From Syntrophomonas sp. (lineage in GTDB: Bacteria > Bacillota > Syntrophomonadia > Syntrophomonadales > Syntrophomonadaceae), in NCBI GenBank assembly GCA_028693695.1, contig JAQUUV010000009.1:1-8525 (forward strand): a stretch of DNA of 8,525 bases, read 5' to 3'. The translations under genes were made by a program, and so were the position numbers. How positions within the stretch are numbered: position 1 is the first letter of the stretch; each line of letters starts with the position of its first letter. A model generated the notes under the pieces. The model was not told where the DNA came from. It made no database searches and saw nothing but the letters and a program-made list of their open reading frames with translations. Shown one piece after another: positions 5,280 to 8,525 of the stretch.

Positions 5280-5813
5280 TTAATCATCCTTATAACCAAA
5301 AACATTTAGTACACCCTCCTTAATTTCGGCTACAACAACCCGGGTTCCCGTTGAAAACTCTTCTTCATCACAACTGGCGGCGATGTGATTGGTGTTGCCT
5401 CCCCCTACCTTTATCAGAACTTCACCAAATCCTTTTTCGGGAACAGGAATTGTTACGGTGCCAATCTTTCCTACCAGATCTGACATAGAATATCCGGTAG
5501 AGTTTTCAGTGTTCTTCATCGGCCTAACGTAGATAAAATAAACAAATATTGATAACAAAATGGCTATAAGCAAAGCTATAATGGCTACGGTCATCGTTTC
5601 CAGGGAGCTAAAACGATCAAGCATAATACCGGCCCCGCCAAAAGCAGTGATTCCACCGACAATTACCATAGGGCTTAAAAAATCAAGATGATCAAAGGAT
5701 AATGAATCAAAAAGACCACTGAACACATCTCCCAATATGTCTCCGAAAACAATTGTGACCACGGCAAAAATAATCCCTCCGTAGAGACAACCCCAATATA
5801 CTGCTTGCACCAT
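5280..5813 (-). CDS. NfeD-family membrane protein (YuaF-like), flotillin partner
   Basis: A 177-residue protein, nearly the size of Bacillus YuaF. Three hydrophobic segments are visible: about 5-28 (VYWGCLYGGIIFAVVTIVFG), 45-65 (FLSPMVIVGGITAFGGAGIM) and 74-96 (MTVAIIALLIAILLSIFVYF). From about 113 to 175 comes a soluble OB-fold typical of NfeD tails (VGKIGTVTIPVPEKGFGEVL ... STGTRVVVAEIKEGVLNVFG). It lacks the ClpP-like serine protease part of long NfeD proteins, so it is a short NfeD1b-type partner. The start ATG 5811-5813 follows a GGGGGG site. It sits 41 bp downstream of pspA and 15 bp before floT, so translation is probably coordinated. Its likely job is to work with flotillin in membrane organisation. 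Confidence 0.9.
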   Translation of the reverse strand: MVQAVYWGCLYGGIIFAVVTIVFGDILGDVFSGLFDSLSFDHLDFLSPMVIVGGITAFGGAGIMLDRFSSLETMTVAIIALLIAILLSIFVYFIYVRPMKNTENSTGYSMSDLVGKIGTVTIPVPEKGFGEVLIKVGGGNTNHIAASCDEEEFSTGTRVVVAEIKEGVLNVFGYKDD

Positions 5814-5854
5814 TCTCCCCCCTTGTTAAGCACCAATCTATGGCGAAATCCACC

Positions 5855-6532
5855 CTAAATCTGGTCTTTTGCTTTCAACTTCTCCTTTAGTGCTGCTAGT
5901 TCACGGTCTATATCCTCTCCTCCGCCTAGTGCGGCCAGCTCTTTATCCAAAATATTCCCGGCTGCTGACATCTCTGCAGCGACCTGGATCTCCGCCTCCA
6001 TTTGCATAACCTTTTCTTCCATTCGATCAAAGCCCCGCCTGGAATTATCCTTTCCGAAGCTTGCTGAGATACCTGTAACCTTCTTCTGGGCCTTTGCAGA
6101 CTGCGCACGCGCAACCAGGGTATCGCGTTTAGCCTTTAATCGTTCGTATTCGTCCTTCATCTCTCTGAGCTGGGATTTAAGCATTTCTGCTGTACCATAT
6201 CCGTTTTCATATTGAAGTTTATAATCGTCAGCTCTGGCCTTGTGTAAGGTCTTATCTTCCAAGGCCCGTCTGGCCAAATCCTCCCGATCTTTTTGCAGAG
6301 CCTCCATCGCTTGAGTCTCTCGTTTCGCCACCAATTCAGAAGCTTCTTCATACTGAGATTTGAACTTGTGAACCACCACCAGTTGCCGTGCTACACTACT
6401 CTCTGCATCGACAATATCATCCCCCATATCCATAAGATATTGGTTAAGGAGTTTTGCGGGATCTTCAGCCTTATCCAGCAACGCGTTAAGATTAGCTCTG
6501 ACATTATCATTGATCCGTTTAAATAGGCTCAT
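5855..6532 (-). CDS. pspA: PspA/IM30-family membrane-stress protein
   Basis: A 225-residue, almost entirely helical protein of the usual PspA/LiaH/Vipp1 length. It opens with the amphipathic membrane-binding helix (MSLFKRINDNVRANLNALLD), then the family motif KAEDPAKLLNQYLMDM. Long heptad-rich helices follow (about 25-150, e.g. KRETQAMEALQKDREDLARR), then FDRMEEKVMQMEAEIQVAAE and an acidic linker before the last helix. PspA belongs to the ESCRT-III superfamily: it polymerises on damaged inner membrane and limits proton leakage. The start ATG 6530-6532 has GGAGGTG 8 nt upstream. It is the first gene of the operon with the NfeD-like and flotillin genes, a combination that points to a membrane repair and domain-organising unit. 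No PspF-type activator or sigma-54 site is visible. Confidence 0.93.
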   Translation of the reverse strand: MSLFKRINDNVRANLNALLDKAEDPAKLLNQYLMDMGDDIVDAESSVARQLVVVHKFKSQYEEASELVAKRETQAMEALQKDREDLARRALEDKTLHKARADDYKLQYENGYGTAEMLKSQLREMKDEYERLKAKRDTLVARAQSAKAQKKVTGISASFGKDNSRRGFDRMEEKVMQMEAEIQVAAEMSAAGNILDKELAALGGGEDIDRELAALKEKLKAKDQI

Positions 6533-6645
6533 TCTACACCACCTCCAATTATTACTTTTCTAATCCAAGTATTTTGCTTAACTATATTCCGTTTTACCTC
6601 CTCTCTTTAAGTTTATAGATAGCAAATTAATCTCTGCTCATCCAT

Positions 6646-6674
6646 AATATACCACGCCTTATTGCAAGCCACAA
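6646..6674 (-). promoter_or_regulatory. Promoter of the pspA-nfeD-floT operon
   Basis: On the minus strand TTGTGG (6669-6674) and TATATT (6646-6651) are 17 bp apart, with a TGG extension just before the -10, an extended -10 feature. The leader to the pspA start is long, about 107 nt. It contains an orphan AGGAGGT at about 6597-6603 with no start codon behind it. Confidence 0.55.
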
Positions 6675-6703
6675 CACCTTGTTTTTGTTACTAGGTGCTG
6701 TGG
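6669..6703. promoter_or_regulatory. Inverted repeat over the -35 box of the pspA promoter
   Basis: CCACAACACCT (6669-6679) and AGGTGCTGTGG (6693-6703) pair over 11 positions with one A-C mismatch around a 13-nt centre. One arm covers the whole -35 hexamer of the pspA promoter. No T tract follows on either strand, so an operator for a dimeric regulator is more likely than a terminator. Confidence 0.5.
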
Positions 6704-6786
6704 GGTCGAATCTCATATGTTTATATCTTTCGCTCTCGTTCTTTCGCAATCTAGGTACATGAAACAGTATATTTATATAACGTTAC

Positions 6787-6816
6787 TTTACCTAATGGTA
6801 TGTAATACTATATTAT
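6787..6816 (+). promoter_or_regulatory. Promoter of the DUF1836 gene with dyad in the spacer
   Basis: TTTACC (6787-6792) and TATTAT (6811-6816) are 18 bp apart, about 18 bp upstream of the start codon. The spacer holds an imperfect dyad ATGGTAT (6795-6801) / ATACTAT (6805-6811), a placement used by MerR-type regulators. Just upstream, TGAAAC (6760-6765), 15 bp, then CGTTAC resembles an ECF sigma-W-type site, one base short of usual spacing. Confidence 0.5.
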
Positions 6817-6834
6817 ATAAGAGAGGTGATAATT

Positions 6835-7425
6835 ATGGATTTTGATAGAAACTACATCGAAAAACTGGTTGAGGAAATATCGCTTCCTCAACTCAAATTC
6901 TCCGATATGCCAACTATTGAATTGTATATGGAGCAAATGCTCTCTCTAATTGAAAGTAAATTTAACAGCTCCAGGAGGGGGGAATCGGATAAGGTTCTTA
7001 CCAGGACCATGATAAATAATTACACCAAGTTAGGATTATTAATGCCTCCCAAAAACAAAAAATACAGCAGGGAACATATGATGCTGTTAACTCTTATCTA
7101 CGATTTGAAGAATGTTCTATCCATAAATGATATTAAATCACTGTTTTCTCCGATATTGAATAATATTGCCACTCGGGATGACGATCTAATGTCATTAGAA
7201 GAGATCTATACTGCCTTTTTAGAGTTGAACAATATTGAATTTGATAATTTTTATAACAGCTTTGTTCACAAATTGGATTTGATATATGAAAAAACAGAAG
7301 AACTAGAGAAGGATAACAAGGATATTTCCCAGATGTTTTTGTTTGTGATAATGCTGGTGGCCCAATCCAATGCCCAAAAAAGATTGGCAGAAAGAATTAT
7401 TGATGATTTTTTTGCTTTAGAATAG
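6835..7425 (+). CDS. DUF1836 domain protein, probable MerR-like regulator
   Basis: A 196-residue soluble protein. The start is ATG 6835-6837 behind GAGAGGTGAT; the GTG at 6826-6828 overlaps that site and is unlikely. The N-terminal part has the DUF1836 pattern: LPQLKFSDMPTIELYMEQML, then VLTRTMINNYTKLGLLMPPK, KKYSREHMMLLTLIYDLKNV and LSINDIK. The middle part (TMINNYTKLGLL...KKYSREH) resembles the winged helix of MerR regulators, so DNA binding is likely. The C-terminal half is helical and probably serves dimerisation or sensing. It diverges from the pspA operon with 302 bp between starts. It could control itself or that operon, but this is inferred from position. It stops 5 bp before the second direct-repeat copy and has no hairpin with a T tract of its own on the plus strand. 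Confidence 0.85.
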   Translation: MDFDRNYIEKLVEEISLPQLKFSDMPTIELYMEQMLSLIESKFNSSRRGESDKVLTRTMINNYTKLGLLMPPKNKKYSREHMMLLTLIYDLKNVLSINDIKSLFSPILNNIATRDDDLMSLEEIYTAFLELNNIEFDNFYNSFVHKLDLIYEKTEELEKDNKDISQMFLFVIMLVAQSNAQKRLAERIIDDFFALE

Positions 7426-7429
7426 TGGC

Positions 7430-7657
7430 CAAGGCTGGCTTGGAAAAGTGAAATCCCTCACCTTTTAATCGTAAAGATGAGGGATTCATGGCACATCGCC
7501 CCTGGGATATATTTTTCTCTATCTTAATTCATGACTTTTTTGGGACAGAAGAGCCAGTTGGGTCCTATCCCTGACCCCGAGTTTGCCGAGCAGGCTGCTC
7601 ACATGGTTTTTTACAGTCCCTTCAACAATGAACAGAGCCGAAGCTATTTCGATATTG
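7430..7657. repeat. Direct repeat, copy 2 (response-regulator tail plus terminator)
   Basis: About 228 bp matching 3037-3263 in the same orientation. On the minus strand it encodes the same LuxR-type tail (IEIASALFIVEGTVKNHVSS, then LLGKLGVRDRTQLALLSQKS) ending in a TAG. Homology to copy 1 stops sharply at 7657, where a TorD-like pseudogene takes over. Copy 2 therefore lacks the upstream GRGLSN part seen in copy 1 and looks like the derived copy. Confidence 0.85.
7441..7486 (-). terminator. Terminator within repeat copy 2
   Basis: The same 9-bp stem as in copy 1, AATCCCTCA (7452-7460) / TGAGGGATT (7478-7486). On the minus strand it is followed by TCACTTTTCC, a poorer T tract than in copy 1. 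It lies 27 bp after the DUF1836 stop and may slow plus-strand transcription, but no T tract follows on that strand. Confidence 0.5.
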
Positions 7658-7940
7658 CATAGGGAGGACAGAGTGGACGAGGGTAAGCAAAATCAAAGAT
7701 CGATGTGTACAGACCCTGAATTTCTTCCAAAGATTGACCCCACAGCGTAGCAAAGTCACATCAACATCACTCTTGATTGCATCATGGAGTAAACCCGTTG
7801 CTCTGAGATCACCAACAATTTGCTCCCAGAACCCTTCCCGCATCATCTCCTGGGCCCCATCATTTGGATAACTAAAAAATACTAGCCAGCAGTTTGTAAG
7901 TTGCACTTAATAGCAAGATCTGTTCATTAGTTTTTTTCAA
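7658..7940 (-). pseudogene. TorD/DmsD-family chaperone, frameshifted and truncated
   Basis: Three minus-strand frames in succession read like one protein. From TTG 7938-7940 (GGGAAGTG upstream) comes MKKTNEQILLLSATYKLLAS, then IF and a stop. After a one-base shift at a T6 run (7876-7881) comes YPNDGAQEMMREGFWEQIVG and DLRATGLLHDAIKSD. After a second shift near GATGTTGATGTGAC comes FATLWGQSLEEIQGLYTSIF, then PRPLCPPYA. The N-terminal LLSATYKLLASIF and the late LYTSIF...YPRPLCPPY pattern are typical of TorD/DmsD chaperones, which hold molybdo-enzyme subunits (DMSO, TMAO or nitrate reductase type) before export. Family members have about 180-230 residues; here the last half is gone, cut where repeat copy 2 begins. 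Two frameshifts plus truncation mean it is dead. Confidence 0.65.
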
Positions 7941-8167
7941 TTTTACACTTCCCTTACATTAACATTAAGGAATTGCTACGCCCAAAAAAAGAAATGCTGC
8001 ATTTCTTTTGTGCAGGGAACAGGCTGAAGAATCGCTATAATAAAAAAGGTATAATTAAACCGATCGAGGATAACCACGACCGGCAACCACAAAAATGTCC
8101 ATTTGGTGCGCACGGTATTCAACAAATGTCAGGCTATCCTCTCGTGACACTATACGAGTTCCTTATA
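7941..8167. other. Intergenic stretch without a convincing gene
   Basis: Besides the AT-rich hairpin at 7987-8009, open frames occur on both strands but lack ribosome binding sites and recognisable motifs. One minus-strand frame is hydrophobic (FLWLPVVVILDRFNYTFFII) but runs into the hairpin, so it is not called. Confidence 0.4.
7984..8009 (-). terminator. Probable terminator downstream of the small genes
   Basis: AAAAGAAATGC (7987-7997) and GCATTTCTTTT (7999-8009) form a near-perfect palindrome; read on the minus strand it ends in a run of seven T. It lies about 160 bp after the small gene ending at 8168. The stem is AT-rich and so not very stable. Confidence 0.45.
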
Positions 8168-8275
8168 TTACTCATGCTTGTTTGGTGTTTCCGTGGGAGT
8201 TTTTACATTAAAATCTTTAATGTTATCTGCCGATTTCTTCTTTCTTTCATTATTCTTTTTCTTTTTATCTCCCAT
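8168..8275 (-). CDS. Small lysine-rich protein, 35 residues
   Basis: It starts at ATG 8273-8275 with a clear GGAGGT site 8 nt upstream and stops at TAA 8168-8170. The N-terminal half is very basic (MGDKKKKNNERKKKSADNIK) and the C-terminal half is polar (TPTETPNKHE). It has no hydrophobic segment, no cysteine, and is probably unstructured. It follows another small charged gene by 60 bp on the same strand, and the two may be cotranscribed. No family is recognised. Very small hydrophilic proteins of this type are often made during sporulation or bind nucleic acid, but nothing in the sequence proves either. Confidence 0.6.
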   Translation of the reverse strand: MGDKKKKNNERKKKSADNIKDFNVKTPTETPNKHE

Positions 8276-8335
8276 GCTAAAATACCTCCAATCATACGTT
8301 AACCAGGGTGCAATTAACAAGTTTATGGAATAGTT

Positions 8336-8491
8336 TTAGACCTTTCGCCTGGTTTTTTCGTGCTTACTCTCATGGACCCCAATGACCTTGCCGTTAATCA
8401 TTCCTTCGTCAGAGTTATCCCTTGGTTCCATTTTCCGGAGTTCTGGATTGGTTTTTTCCCTGTCTTTTATTCTATTTTTGTTGTTATGCAT
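8336..8491 (-). CDS. Small charged protein, 51 residues
   Basis: It starts at ATG 8489-8491 behind the purine stretch GGAAGGAAG and stops at TAA 8336-8338. The protein is strongly charged and hydrophilic: MHNNKNRIKDREKTNPELRK, a MEPRDNSDEG acidic turn, a short GKVIGVHESK core and a basic end KTRRKV. No signal peptide, membrane segment or cysteine is present, and no family is recognised. Only 34 bp of upstream sequence is visible, so its promoter is unknown. After its stop there is a long-range inverted repeat (AACCAGG 8301-8307 / CCTGGTT 8348-8354), which is too widely spaced to call a terminator. It is probably the first gene of a pair with the 35-residue gene. Confidence 0.6.
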   Translation of the reverse strand: MHNNKNRIKDREKTNPELRKMEPRDNSDEGMINGKVIGVHESKHEKTRRKV

Positions 8492-8525
8492 TTTTGTTAC
8501 TTCCTTCCTATTATGAATTAAGCTC

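Noticed and set aside
6590..6610. Leader-peptide gene behind AGGAGGT upstream of pspA
   Set aside because: No ATG, GTG or TTG lies at a suitable distance after this site on the minus strand.
3037..7657. Composite transposon bounded by two insertion sequences
   Set aside because: The bracketing repeats contain no transposase, no terminal inverted repeats and no visible target duplication; they are copies of a gene tail plus terminator.
7622..7906. A 94-residue intact gene on the minus strand
   Set aside because: Its start GTG has no ribosome binding site, and only the middle part fits the TorD-like protein. The family match continues in other frames on both sides, so it is the middle segment of a frameshifted pseudogene.
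7973..8302. Plus-strand open frame of 109 codons
   Set aside because: No ribosome binding site, it crosses a terminator-like palindrome, and its C-terminal part is antisense to the 35-residue gene. The hydrophobic tail reflects the T-rich reverse of a Lys-rich gene.

Overview
The window looks like chromosomal DNA of a low-to-mid GC, Gram-positive anaerobe of the Clostridia. The evidence is strong purine-rich ribosome binding sites, sigma-A-type promoters, GTG and TTG starts, a DUF1836 gene, and a PspA/NfeD/flotillin operon of Bacillota type. A decayed TorD-family chaperone points to anaerobic respiration with molybdo-enzymes, as in Peptococcaceae or Desulfitobacterium-like bacteria. The genus is an inference and is not proven.

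Left part (1-2720, all on the minus strand) is accessory DNA of toxin-antitoxin type. It holds the 5' part of a Phd-Uma2 fusion gene running off the window. Next is an intact RelB/DinJ antitoxin whose RelE/ParE toxin partner is broken and spliced onto a fragment of a BlaR1-like M56 peptidase gene. Then come a 211-bp second copy of part of the flotillin gene, a DUF6557-like gene, and a complete Phd-Uma2 fusion. The complete fusion has a near-consensus promoter threaded with three TTAGCTAA palindromes spaced exactly 31 bp apart.

Middle (2721-3716) is a debris zone. It contains a REP-like palindrome, other inverted repeats, an orphan short open frame, and the decayed remains of a NarL/LuxR response regulator.

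Core (3717-7425) is the best-preserved part: an operon on the minus strand, pspA - nfeD/yuaF-like - floT, closed by a strong hairpin at 3717-3756. These proteins act together at the cytoplasmic membrane: an ESCRT-III-like membrane-repair protein, an NfeD membrane protein with an OB-fold tail, and a flotillin scaffold. A DUF1836 gene is transcribed divergently from the same intergenic region.

Right part (7430-8525) begins with a second copy, about 94% identical, of the response-regulator tail and its terminator. The two copies are direct repeats bracketing about 4.2 kb that includes the whole flotillin operon. The second copy abuts a TorD-like chaperone pseudogene with two frameshifts. The window ends with two very small, highly charged genes with good ribosome binding sites.

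Overall, an intact membrane-stress operon sits inside a region shaped by short segmental duplications, deletions at microhomology and gene decay. The most novel candidate is the autoregulated Phd-Uma2 single-chain antitoxin-nuclease family, present twice here.
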